NCBI RefSeq assembly: GCF_900129845.1 | Contig: NZ_FQXB01000003.1 | Location: 62,001 to 126,000, forward strand | Source: Cognatiyoonia sediminum | Lineage (GTDB): Bacteria > Pseudomonadota > Alphaproteobacteria > Rhodobacterales > Rhodobacteraceae | Direction: 5' to 3' | DNA: 64,000 nt | Part shown: positions 56,587-64,000 of the stretch, piece after piece | Position numbering within the stretch: the stretch's first letter is position 1 | How the letters are laid out: every line of letters begins with the position of its first letter | Made by a program: the position numbers and the translations under genes | The notes under the pieces: model-generated | What the model was told of the DNA's origin: nothing | The model's database searches: none | Seen by the model: the letters and a program-made list of their open reading frames with translations, nothing else

Positions 56587-57082
56587 CTGGCTTGTCAGCT
56601 TTTTGAGCTTCGGCCCGCTTGGCAAGCTCGGCGCGATACAGCGACAAGAAGTCGATTGTCTCAAGGTTGAGTGGAGGGAAACCACCGTCACGAGTCACAT
56701 CGCTTACGATACGACGCAAGAATGGGAATGTGATGCGCGGGCACTCGATTAGCAGATAAGGGTGCATCTGTTCATCAGGCAAACCTTCGACGTGGAAGAT
56801 ACCAGCGTATTCGATCTCAAGCATGAATAGGGGATCGCCCTTTTCCTTCGACTTGCTTGTGACCTGTAGCTTCGTGATGACTTCGAACTGGTGTTCAGTT
56901 TGGCGCTTGCGGGCGTCCAAATTCACCTGAACAGAAATCTCTGGCTGTGGGTCCCCACTAACGCCTTTCTGAGCGAGAATATTCTCGAATGACATGTCGC
57001 GGATGTACTGCGCCAAGACGCGGCTTTTGACTTGTGGTTGTTGCGCTGCATCTGCGGCAGCGGCTTGAGGCTCTTTTGCCAT
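56579..57082 (-). CDS. secB: Protein-export chaperone SecB
   Basis: SecB keeps preproteins unfolded for SecA. The 167-residue protein has the motif RVLAQYIRDMSFENI, then EYAGIFHVEGL and CPRITFPFLRRIVSDVTRDGGFPPL, hallmarks of the family. It carries the Ala/Gln-rich N-terminal tail usual in alphaproteobacteria. Confidence 0.97.
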   Translation of the reverse strand: MAKEPQAAAADAAQQPQVKSRVLAQYIRDMSFENILAQKGVSGDPQPEISVQVNLDARKRQTEHQFEVITKLQVTSKSKEKGDPLFMLEIEYAGIFHVEGLPDEQMHPYLLIECPRITFPFLRRIVSDVTRDGGFPPLNLETIDFLSLYRAELAKRAEAQKADKPVN

Positions 57083-57142
57083 ATTGGGCTCCGGGAAAAT
57101 ACGTTCGGAACCTCTTAACAGGCTAAAGACCGGTCCTCAATG

Positions 57143-57631
57143 CTAATGCCGTGTCCAGCCGGATGGTTCATGCGTTGGCTTCTTTGTATCCCCAAGGTTT
57201 TCGAACTCACCGTCGATGACGGTGTCATTCGGATACTGGCGCTGCGGCTCTGTCGATTGGGCTGATCCCATTTGAAAATGGGTCACATGTGCTCGACTCT
57301 TTGTCCATTTGAAGACAGCGTTTCGAACTGGTGGGACCAGAAGCGCAAAACCGACGGCGTCAGTAAAGAACCCGGGCGTGATGAGGAGCGCGCCGGAAAA
57401 CAGGATCATGGCGCCATGTGCCAAGGGTTCCGTGGGATCGTTCAGGTTCTCAAATGAAGACCTAAGGTTTGCCATCTCCCGCGCGCCTTGTCTTCGGATC
57501 AGCATCGAACCGGTGATTGCGGTGAGCACCACAAATGCAAGCGTGGGGAAAAGACCGATCAATCCACCTACTTGGATGAACAGGGCGATTTCAATCAGAG
57601 GTATGATTAAGAACAGCGCAAAGAACCACAT
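57143..57631 (-). CDS. fxsA: FxsA-family membrane protein
   Basis: FxsA-type proteins are small inner-membrane proteins; in E. coli FxsA affects F exclusion of phage T7. Three or so helices are visible (WFFALFLIIPLIEIALFIQV; GLIGLFPTLAFVVLTAITG; GAMILFSGALLITPGFFTDA), then a polar tail. Of 162 residues. It follows secB's start by 60 bases on the same strand and is divergent from the Tim44-like gene. Confidence 0.88.
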   Translation of the reverse strand: MWFFALFLIIPLIEIALFIQVGGLIGLFPTLAFVVLTAITGSMLIRRQGAREMANLRSSFENLNDPTEPLAHGAMILFSGALLITPGFFTDAVGFALLVPPVRNAVFKWTKSRAHVTHFQMGSAQSTEPQRQYPNDTVIDGEFENLGDTKKPTHEPSGWTRH

Positions 57632-57743
57632 AAGTCTTTCCTAACAAATGTTTCAGCTACCTAAGGTGGACTCACCTCCCAGCGTGACCTACATAAGAAC
57701 AGTCGACGGGCGTTTCCATGCCTGTGAGTGAAATGAGGTCCAA

Positions 57744-58403
57744 ATGAACTCTCCCATCATCCAGCTTCTTGTCCTTGCTGGTATTGCCTTATTCCTAATT
57801 TTGCGCCTCCGCGGTGTGCTGGGCACGCGCGAAGGTTTTGAACGTCCGCCGGTTCAAGCTGATCAACATAAGCGGGTGAAAGGGCCCGAGTTTGAAGTGA
57901 TCGAAGGTGGTCCGGATCGTGACATTACGGATCATGTTGCCGAAGACAGCGATGCCGCGAAAGCGCTTGCTGAAATGAAGCGGGTTGATCCGTCCTTTAA
58001 CGTCTCTGAATTCTTGCAGGGAGCACGCGGCGCCTATGAGATGATTTTGATGGCTTTTGAGAAGGGCGATCTGGCGAGCGTTACGCCATTCATCTCCGAA
58101 GACGTGTATGAAGCGCTGGAGTCCGTTGTTGATGATCGCATCAACAAAGGCCTCACCGTTGAGGCGACGTTTGTTGGTATCAGCGATCTTGGCCTGAAAG
58201 ATGCCGAATTCGACAGTACGTCGAAAGAGGCTGAATTGACTGTCCGATTCACAGGCGAGCTGACCTATCAAGTGCGTGACAACGCTGGTGATATTGTCGA
58301 AGGCAATGCCAACGAGATTAAGCGCCAGAAAGATGTTTGGACGTTTGCGCGCGTGATGGGCACTGACGATCCAAACTGGCGGCTTGTCGCAACGGGCGAA
58401 TGA
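57744..58403 (+). CDS. Tim44-domain protein
   Basis: An N-terminal membrane anchor (IIQLLVLAGIALFLILRLRG) is followed by a Tim44-like domain (FLQGARGAYEMILMAFEKGDLASVTPFIS; EGNANEIKRQKDVWTFARVM). In alphaproteobacteria this is the TimA-type protein thought to be ancestral to mitochondrial Tim44; its bacterial role is unclear. Of 219 residues. The stop overlaps mltA by four bases. Confidence 0.88.
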   Translation: MNSPIIQLLVLAGIALFLILRLRGVLGTREGFERPPVQADQHKRVKGPEFEVIEGGPDRDITDHVAEDSDAAKALAEMKRVDPSFNVSEFLQGARGAYEMILMAFEKGDLASVTPFISEDVYEALESVVDDRINKGLTVEATFVGISDLGLKDAEFDSTSKEAELTVRFTGELTYQVRDNAGDIVEGNANEIKRQKDVWTFARVMGTDDPNWRLVATGE

Positions 58404-59428
58404 TTGCAAAGATTGCATTGGCGGCAACCCTTGTTCTAACGACCGCCAGTGCATCAATGTCCGACGTTACCTTTACCAAACGGTCGTTCGAAGACCTGAT
58501 CGGGTGGGCCGATGATGATCATCAGGCTGCGGTTGAGGTGTTTCTCGAGACGTGTTCCGACATCAATCGACCAGAGTGGAATCGACTTTGTGCGATCGCG
58601 TTGGATCGACCGAATGCGAAAGATTTCTTTGAGCTTTTCTTTCAGCCCGTCGAAATCCGAGACGAGAACCCCACGCTTTTCACCGGTTACTTTGAGCCGG
58701 AGATTTCGGGCTCATTGGAGAGAACGGAAAGATACCGCTTCCCGATCTATGAGCTGCCGAGAGATTTGGTTCCCGGTCAGCGGTACGCCACGCGGCAGAC
58801 GATTGAGGAAACCGGATTGCTTGCTGGAAAGGGTCTGGAGATCGCATGGTTGGAAGATCCCGTCGATCGCTTCTTTCTTCAAGTTCAGGGGTCGGGGCGG
58901 ATCAAGTTACCTGATGGAGATGTTCTTCGCGTTGGGTTCGCTGGTAAGAACGGACATGAATATTCCTCCGTCGGGCAAGCATTGATCGCGCGCGGTGAAC
59001 TGCAAGCCCATCAAGTTTCCGCCGATGCGATCCGGAACTGGGTCAGACGAAACCCCGAAGAAGGGCGGAGGCTGCTCTGGGTGAACGACAGCTATGTCTT
59101 TTTTCGTGAAGTGAACGAAGTTCCGGCCCGTCGAGGACCCCTAGGCGCGATGAACCGGTCGATTACTTCGATGCGCAGTATTGCCGTTGATCCAAGCATC
59201 AACATTCTAGGTGCTCCGATCTGGATCGAGAAAGATGGCGAAAACCCGCTGCAGCGATTGATGATCGCGCAGGATACAGGATCAGCGATCAAAGGGGCAC
59301 AGCGGGCTGATATTTTCTATGGCACTGGGCTGACAGCAGGCATCGAAGCTGGCCGTATTCGTGACGGTGGGCGAATGATCATGTTGATGCCAATCGAATA
59401 CGCGCTGGCAAAGTTGGGCGAAGACTAG
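58400..59428 (+). CDS. mltA: Membrane-bound lytic murein transglycosylase A
   Basis: MltA cleaves glycan strands of peptidoglycan to anhydro-muropeptides. The segments LFTGYFEPEISGS, FLQVQGSGRI and YVFFREV are family-typical, and the end holds QDTGSAIKGAQRADIFYGTG with catalytic aspartates. Of 342 residues with an N-terminal signal (IAKIALAATLVLTTASASM). No lipobox cysteine is seen, so it may be periplasmic and not lipid-anchored. Confidence 0.93.
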   Translation: MIAKIALAATLVLTTASASMSDVTFTKRSFEDLIGWADDDHQAAVEVFLETCSDINRPEWNRLCAIALDRPNAKDFFELFFQPVEIRDENPTLFTGYFEPEISGSLERTERYRFPIYELPRDLVPGQRYATRQTIEETGLLAGKGLEIAWLEDPVDRFFLQVQGSGRIKLPDGDVLRVGFAGKNGHEYSSVGQALIARGELQAHQVSADAIRNWVRRNPEEGRRLLWVNDSYVFFREVNEVPARRGPLGAMNRSITSMRSIAVDPSINILGAPIWIEKDGENPLQRLMIAQDTGSAIKGAQRADIFYGTGLTAGIEAGRIRDGGRMIMLMPIEYALAKLGED

Positions 59429-59430
59429 GA

Positions 59431-59997
59431 ATGAAGAAGCCAAGGCATTTGTCCTCGGACGAACGGGCGCTCTGGGACAGTGTTGCGCGGCAGACTGTTC
59501 CGATGACTCCGGACAAACAGGCCAAGGTGGCAGAAGAAAGTCCGGTACGAAAACCTGTTAAGCCGGCTGTTCCGATTTCTCCGTTTCGAGTTGGAGAAAC
59601 GGCGTCTGCGACAGCCACTTTTGGGCAGCAGGTGGACCGCAAACCCAAAGTTGTTATGGATGCGGGAGCCTTCGCAAAACTGAAGCGCGGGAAGTTGACG
59701 CCGGAACGTCGGATCGACCTTCATGGTATGACACTGTCTCAGGCACATCCCGCTCTCATTCGGTTTATCATGGAGGCTCATACGGATCAGAAACGGTTGG
59801 TTTTGGTGATTACCGGCAAAGGAGATCGCAAAGATCCGAAAGGCCCTTTTGAAGTGCAGCGTGGGGTTTTGCGGCGGCAGGTGCCGATGTGGCTAAGCGC
59901 GCCGCCTCTGAATGCCTATATTCTGCAATCCGTGCCGTCGCACCAAAAGCATGGCGGTGATGGTGCATTATACGTGTACCTTCGCCGCGCTCGCTAA
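59431..59997 (+). CDS. Smr-domain protein
   Basis: The C-terminal part is a small MutS-related (Smr) domain with DLHGMTLSQAH (Asp96-Leu-His-Gly) and VLVITGKGDRKDPKGPF. Such domains have endonuclease activity in some proteins. The N-terminal 80 residues are low complexity and probably disordered. Of 188 residues. It begins two bases after mltA and its end overlaps the convergent transporter gene by 30 bases. Confidence 0.9.
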   Translation: MKKPRHLSSDERALWDSVARQTVPMTPDKQAKVAEESPVRKPVKPAVPISPFRVGETASATATFGQQVDRKPKVVMDAGAFAKLKRGKLTPERRIDLHGMTLSQAHPALIRFIMEAHTDQKRLVLVITGKGDRKDPKGPFEVQRGVLRRQVPMWLSAPPLNAYILQSVPSHQKHGGDGALYVYLRRAR

Positions 59998-61206
59998 AGC
60001 GAGATTGCGCGGTAATATCATGATAAAACAGGTGATCAAAAACAGAAGGGCGACGCCGAGTTGCTGCGTCTCGAACGAGATACCCGCGTCGATCAAAAAA
60101 CCGGTGAGACCAGGACCAACTGCTGACCCAGCAACCATCACCGCAGCAGCAGCGGCTTTGATCGAGCCGATGTATCTCGTTCCATAAAATTCCGACCAGC
60201 AGGCGGCCAAGACGGTTGCCTGCCCACCGCCTGCGATGCCCATCAAAATGACAGCAATTGCTGTTATGGCCACGCTTGCTGCAGCCCAATGAAATGTGAA
60301 GGCGATGACCAATGGGGCAAGGAAAAACGGCAGCAACCGAATGGCGCCGACGCGGTCGATCAGCCACCCATAGAAAACAGTTGAAATGGCCAATGCGATT
60401 GTTCCGAGCGGGAAGACCGAGACAAGCTCTAGGTGGGTCCATCCCTTGATTTCGGCGAAATGAGCTTGGTGAAACCAGAAGGCTGTTCCAAAGGCTGGAA
60501 ACAGTGCAACGCCCGGGACCATAAGCCAGAACAATTTGTCAGAGATGGCGTCCTTCCGAGTCCAGTGATGCCCTTCCAATCCAAAGGCCTCTGTTTCGTT
60601 CGCAACGGCGCTGGGCGTTCGCTCCTTTGACAAAAGCCACCAAACTATCGGTATCAGGAACACGGTAAACCAAGCAAAACTGATCCAAAGCGTCCGCCAA
60701 TCGACAAAAGATTTGAGCCAAACGAGTGTAATTGGCATCGTCGCTTCGCCGAACATGAACCCTAGCGATGCAATCGCAATCGCCCGCCCCCTTGTGGCTG
60801 TGAACCAACGCGACATCGCGACAATTGCCATATGAGCTGCCATGCCTTGGCCCGCAAAACGTAGCAAAAAGATGATGCCCGCCAACATTGGGAGGGTTGT
60901 TGCGGTGGCAAGGCTTAGACACCCAATCACCAAAAGACCCATGACCAAAATACTGAGCGATCGGATGCGGTAGGTATCAGCGAGCGTGCCCGCATAAACC
61001 ATGACAATGGCCGACAGACCTGTGCTGACCATGTAGATCAGCCCCCAGTCCCCATTGGTCAGCCCAAATTCATCGCGGATTTCTGCGCCAAAGATTGAGA
61101 TGAAATAGGTCTGACCAAGCCCCGAGATGAAGGACAAAAGAAAACCCGCCGCCAGAAACGATAGGTTCTCTTTGATAAATTGAAGGTAGCCAGACGGGGT
61201 GCTCAT
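59968..61206 (-). CDS. Major facilitator superfamily transporter
   Basis: A 412-residue protein of about 12 helices. It begins LSFLAAGFLLSFISGLGQTYFISIFG and has the MFS loop after helix 2 (YAGTLADTYRIRSLSI). It resembles monocarboxylate/oxalate-type MFS carriers. Substrate unknown. It interrupts an otherwise housekeeping run between the Smr gene and hslU, and could be a later insertion. Confidence 0.83.
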   Translation of the reverse strand: MSTPSGYLQFIKENLSFLAAGFLLSFISGLGQTYFISIFGAEIRDEFGLTNGDWGLIYMVSTGLSAIVMVYAGTLADTYRIRSLSILVMGLLVIGCLSLATATTLPMLAGIIFLLRFAGQGMAAHMAIVAMSRWFTATRGRAIAIASLGFMFGEATMPITLVWLKSFVDWRTLWISFAWFTVFLIPIVWWLLSKERTPSAVANETEAFGLEGHHWTRKDAISDKLFWLMVPGVALFPAFGTAFWFHQAHFAEIKGWTHLELVSVFPLGTIALAISTVFYGWLIDRVGAIRLLPFFLAPLVIAFTFHWAAASVAITAIAVILMGIAGGGQATVLAACWSEFYGTRYIGSIKAAAAAVMVAGSAVGPGLTGFLIDAGISFETQQLGVALLFLITCFIMILPRNLALASAAKVHV

Positions 61207-61245
61207 ACCGCCTTTGATGATCCGATTTAGGAGATCATGAAAGCC

Positions 61246-62556
61246 CTAAAGCACGTAACGGCTTACGTCAGTTGATCGGGCTAATTCGCCAAGGTGTTCT
61301 TCGACAAACGCGGCGTCGATCACGATCTCGTCGCCGGATCGATCTGGCGCTGTGAACGACAAATCCTCAAAAACCCGTTCGATAACGGTGTAGAGCCGCC
61401 GTGCGCCAATATTCTCGACCGACTCGTTTACCTCGGCTGCGATCTTGGCCAAGGTCGCGATCCCACTTTCGTCAAAGGAAACCGTGACGTCTTCCGTCTT
61501 CATCAACGCTGAATATTGCAGCGTTAGTGCATTGTCTGTCTCGGTCAGAATGCGGACAAAATCCTCTTCCGTTAAGGCGCGGAGTTCCACTCGGATCGGA
61601 AGGCGCCCTTGAAGCTCCGGTAGGAGGTCGGATGGTTTTGCTACGTGGAATGCACCGGATGCAATGAAAAGGATGTGGTCCGTTTTGATCGGGCCGTGTT
61701 TGGTGCTGACGGTGGTGCCTTCGATCAGTGGCAGCAGGTCACGTTGGACACCTTCGCGACTGACGTCTGCGCCGCGTGCATCTGCCCGCGCGCAGACTTT
61801 GTCGATTTCGTCTAGAAAGACGATGCCGTTCTGTTCCACAGCTTCCAAAGCTGCCTTAGTGACGGTTTCATCGTCTAGCAATTTGTCCGCCTCTTCTGCC
61901 AACAAGGCTTCATAGCTTTCCGCGACTGTCATCCGTTTCTTGACGGTTCGGCCACCCATCGCTTTGCCGAACAAATCGCCAAGGTTCATCATGCCGCCCA
62001 TACCTGCACTAGGTTGGCCGGGGATTTCGAAGCCGCGCAAAGGGTTTGAGGTGTCGGTCAACTCCAGCTCGATCACGGTGTTATCAAGCTCACCAGATTT
62101 CAGCTTCCGACGGAACATCTCGCGCGTTGAGTCTCGTGCATCGGTTCCTGCAACGGCTGAAATCACGCGGTCTTCTGCCGCTTCCAACGCTTTGGACTTT
62201 ACGTCTTCCCGCATGTGTTCACGTGTCTCAACAATCGCCGCTTCAACCAGATCACGGATGATCTGTTCGACGTCCCGGCCGACATAGCCAACTTCGGTAA
62301 ACTTCGTCGCTTCGACCTTGATGAATGGGGCGCGGGCCAGCTTTGCCAAGCGGCGCGAAATCTCGGTTTTACCTACACCGGTTGGCCCGATCATTAGGAT
62401 GTTCTTTGGATAGACCTCATCGCGTAAATCTTCGCCAAGTTGCTTGCGCCGCCAGCGGTTTCTGAGCGCGACTGCAACCGCACGCTTTGCATCTTTCTGG
62501 CCAATGATGAACCGGTCGAGTTCGGAAACGATTTCACGGGGAGTTAGGTCAGTCAT
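61246..62556 (-). CDS. hslU: ATP-dependent protease ATPase subunit HslU
   Basis: HslU unfolds substrates for the HslV protease. [20 protein letters not shown] is at the N-terminus, Walker A GPTGVGKT at 57-64, and Walker B is [11 protein letters not shown]; the end [12 protein letters not shown] inserts into HslV. The ATG at 62556 gives 436 residues (AGGAC upstream). It follows the membrane-protein gene by 11 bases. Confidence 0.97.
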   Translation of the reverse strand: MTDLTPREIVSELDRFIIGQKDAKRAVAVALRNRWRRKQLGEDLRDEVYPKNILMIGPTGVGKTEISRRLAKLARAPFIKVEATKFTEVGYVGRDVEQIIRDLVEAAIVETREHMREDVKSKALEAAEDRVISAVAGTDARDSTREMFRRKLKSGELDNTVIELELTDTSNPLRGFEIPGQPSAGMGGMMNLGDLFGKAMGGRTVKKRMTVAESYEALLAEEADKLLDDETVTKAALEAVEQNGIVFLDEIDKVCARADARGADVSREGVQRDLLPLIEGTTVSTKHGPIKTDHILFIASGAFHVAKPSDLLPELQGRLPIRVELRALTEEDFVRILTETDNALTLQYSALMKTEDVTVSFDESGIATLAKIAAEVNESVENIGARRLYTVIERVFEDLSFTAPDRSGDEIVIDAAFVEEHLGELARSTDVSRYVL

Positions 62557-62567
62557 AGCAGTCCTGT

Positions 62568-63632
62568 CTAAACAGATGGTGGGAGGCGGTGAACCGGAAC
62601 GAAAGACGGCAGCACCTTTAGGAGGCGTGCACGAATGCGTTCCCAAAATGCACCGAGCAAGAGGAGGGCGATGCCAAGGATTAAGATCGTCGTTGCCGCA
62701 CCTTCGCCACCGAAAACAGTCGCGGCTAGGGCGACAACGTAGCCAATTGCGGCGATCAAGAAGGATCGGCGGTCGATGATGATTGCGATCAGAGCGAAGA
62801 CAAACAGCACAAGCGCCAAGGCCAAATTCGTACTGGTTGACTCAGAAGCCAAAAGCGACAGCGCAATCGTGTTCACGAGTGCTGGAGCCGCAACAACGTG
62901 AAGCCAAAACGCATTTGCTGATCGGCGTGTCACCCGATGCGGGTCGCTCATGTCAAAAATCATCGCGACGACAAAGACACCGATGCCGAGTGCGAGGGTG
63001 ATCCATGCAAAAGGCCCGCCCGCAGAGAGGAGGAACATTTCTTCGAATGAAGAGGGTGTCCCACTTTGGCTCGCGGCGACAAGCATGGCCACGATGAAAA
63101 GACCAACGGCAATCATTGCCATCGCAAACGGAACTCTGAACCGGAACCAATAGATGAAGAGCGCGAACGTCCCCAAGGCAAAAGGCAAAGGAAGACTGCT
63201 GAAATCTTCCTGCGCCACCATGAAGGGTTGCGCAAAATAGGCTGTGAGACTGAAAGCCGCGTTCAGTGCAAAAAGTATGGAAAGCGCGATTGCTGGTGCG
63301 ACCATCCTCCGACGACGGATAAAATACTCAGACAGTAGCCATAAGATTACCGTCCCCACCAACCCGAAGGGAATTGCCGCTTGCTGAGGGTTATTGATGG
63401 AATCCGCATAGGCCACGGCGCTGATGCTCGTCCAACCAACAGTGAGTATGCACAGACCAATAACGATGAAGATTTCATTGAACCCCTTGAAAAGTTCGAA
63501 AGGTTCATCGCCAGCCGCAAGGTTTTCTCGGGCACCACGGCGGCTGTGGGACAGCGTCAATAAGGACGCAGCCTGTTGTTCGCTCACGATCCCGGCGCTG
63601 ACAGCGGCCTTTAGGTCGTCTTGTTCAATCAT
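62568..63632 (-). CDS. Multi-pass membrane protein between hslV and hslU, unknown function (DUF2157-like)
   Basis: From the ATG at 63632 the product is 354 residues with about ten membrane helices after a soluble N-terminus ([20 protein letters not shown]) that resembles the DUF2157 head. The start overlaps the hslV stop (ATGA) and the stop lies 11 bases before hslU, so it is translated within the hslVU operon. I know no function for it. A link to proteolysis of membrane proteins is suggested only by position. Confidence 0.8.
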   Translation of the reverse strand: MIEQDDLKAAVSAGIVSEQQAASLLTLSHSRRGARENLAAGDEPFELFKGFNEIFIVIGLCILTVGWTSISAVAYADSINNPQQAAIPFGLVGTVILWLLSEYFIRRRRMVAPAIALSILFALNAAFSLTAYFAQPFMVAQEDFSSLPLPFALGTFALFIYWFRFRVPFAMAMIAVGLFIVAMLVAASQSGTPSSFEEMFLLSAGGPFAWITLALGIGVFVVAMIFDMSDPHRVTRRSANAFWLHVVAAPALVNTIALSLLASESTSTNLALALVLFVFALIAIIIDRRSFLIAAIGYVVALAATVFGGEGAATTILILGIALLLLGAFWERIRARLLKVLPSFVPVHRLPPSV

Positions 63633-64000
63633 GCTTTGATGGACTCGACCGTCAAGTTGCCATTTGTGTAGACGCAAATGTCAGACGCAATCGCCATCGC
63701 TTCGCGTGCGATTTCTTCGGCTGGTTTATCGGTCGACATGAGTGCGCGCCCAGCGGCCAAGGCGAAGTTGCCGCCCGAACCGATGGCAGTGACATCATGT
63801 TCAGGTTCTAAAACGTCGCCCCCGCCTGTGATGACGAAGAGCTCTTTGCCATCGCTGACGATCAGCATCGCTTCTAGTTTTTGAAGGTATTTGTCTGTCC
63901 GCCAGTCTTTGGCGAGCTCGACAGATGCCCTTGCCAATTGACCGGGCGTTGCTTCGAGCTTCTTTTCCAGACGCTCCAGTAAGGTGAAGGCATCGGCAGT
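63629..64000 (-). CDS. hslV: ATP-dependent protease peptidase subunit HslV (5' end beyond the window)
   Basis: The visible 123 codons from the right edge match the C-terminal two thirds of Hsl[61 protein letters not shown] and [16 protein letters not shown]. The N-terminal catalytic threonine lies outside the window. An internal ATG at 63937 is not the true start. The stop overlaps the membrane protein start. Confidence 0.96.
   Translation of the reverse strand, partial: TADAFTLLERLEKKLEATPGQLARASVELAKDWRTDKYLQKLEAMLIVSDGKELFVITGGGDVLEPEHDVTAIGSGGNFALAAGRALMSTDKPAEEIAREAMAIASDICVYTNGNLTVESIKA

Noticed and set aside
63629-63937. hslV starting at an internal ATG (63937)
   Set aside because: The frame stays open to the window edge with recognisable HslV residues, so the true start is outside the window.

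Overview
This 64 kb window reads as the origin-proximal part of an alphaproteobacterial chromosome, most likely from the Roseobacter group of the Rhodobacteraceae. The evidence is gene content and order: a YlxR/L7Ae fusion between nusA and infB; a mnmE-mnmG-rsmG-parA-parB block beside rho and hemJ; a maf-aroE-coaE-dnaQ run on the other side of a short AT-rich gap with DnaA boxes; a secB, fxsA, Tim44-like, mltA, Smr series; and hslV and hslU separated by a membrane protein. No rRNA, tRNA, CRISPR array, intact insertion sequence or prophage was seen.

Layout. 0-6 kb: the end of a probable parvulin-type isomerase gene, argJ, mutT, a monomeric isocitrate dehydrogenase, then on the minus strand a bicarbonate-transporter/PII-like pair (sbtA-sbtB) and an acetyltransferase. 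6.06-6.95 kb: a gene-poor islet with a possible gene remnant, a perfect 17-bp inverted repeat and one small AT-rich membrane-protein gene. 7-12.4 kb: the rimP-nusA-ylxR-infB operon (minus), with a visible promoter, a terminator-like hairpin in its leader and a strong terminator at its end. 12.5-18 kb: a peptide-type ABC importer operon. 18-27 kb: housekeeping and envelope genes (pip, ubiG, a MarR regulator, a nitrilase-like amidase, grxC, comF, a methyltransferase, hemH, two L,D-transpeptidases around a CAP lipoprotein, an RNA methyltransferase). 27-32.4 kb: a half-size ABC exporter, a LysE-type exporter, cca, a Nudix enzyme and hslO, mostly translationally coupled. 32.4-39.3 kb: Nudix, argG, a broken acetyltransferase gene, a sulfotransferase-like gene, an exported MsrA, a PfkB kinase, maeB. 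39.4-46.2 kb: mutS, grpE, hrcA, rph, rdgB, hemW. 46.2-53.5 kb: parB, parA, rsmG, mnmG, mnmE, rho, hemJ. 53.5-53.9 kb: the probable oriC. 53.9-64 kb: maf, aroE, coaE, dnaQ, secB, fxsA, a Tim44-like gene, mltA, an Smr gene, an MFS transporter, hslU, a membrane protein and a truncated hslV.

The genes flanking the putative origin point away from it on both sides, so they are co-directional with the expected forks. Two perfect 16-bp parS palindromes lie 3.3 and 5.2 kb from the origin, inside mnmG (over its start codon) and rsmG, next to the parAB genes whose products would bind them. The most notable observations are this oriC/parS arrangement, the possible attenuator before rimP, an sbtAB pair outside cyanobacteria, the uncharacterised membrane protein coupled to hslVU, a freshly broken GNAT gene, and six convergent gene pairs that share exactly four bases at their stop codons. 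I found no clear case of a wholly new defence or mobile system; most of the window is ordinary housekeeping.
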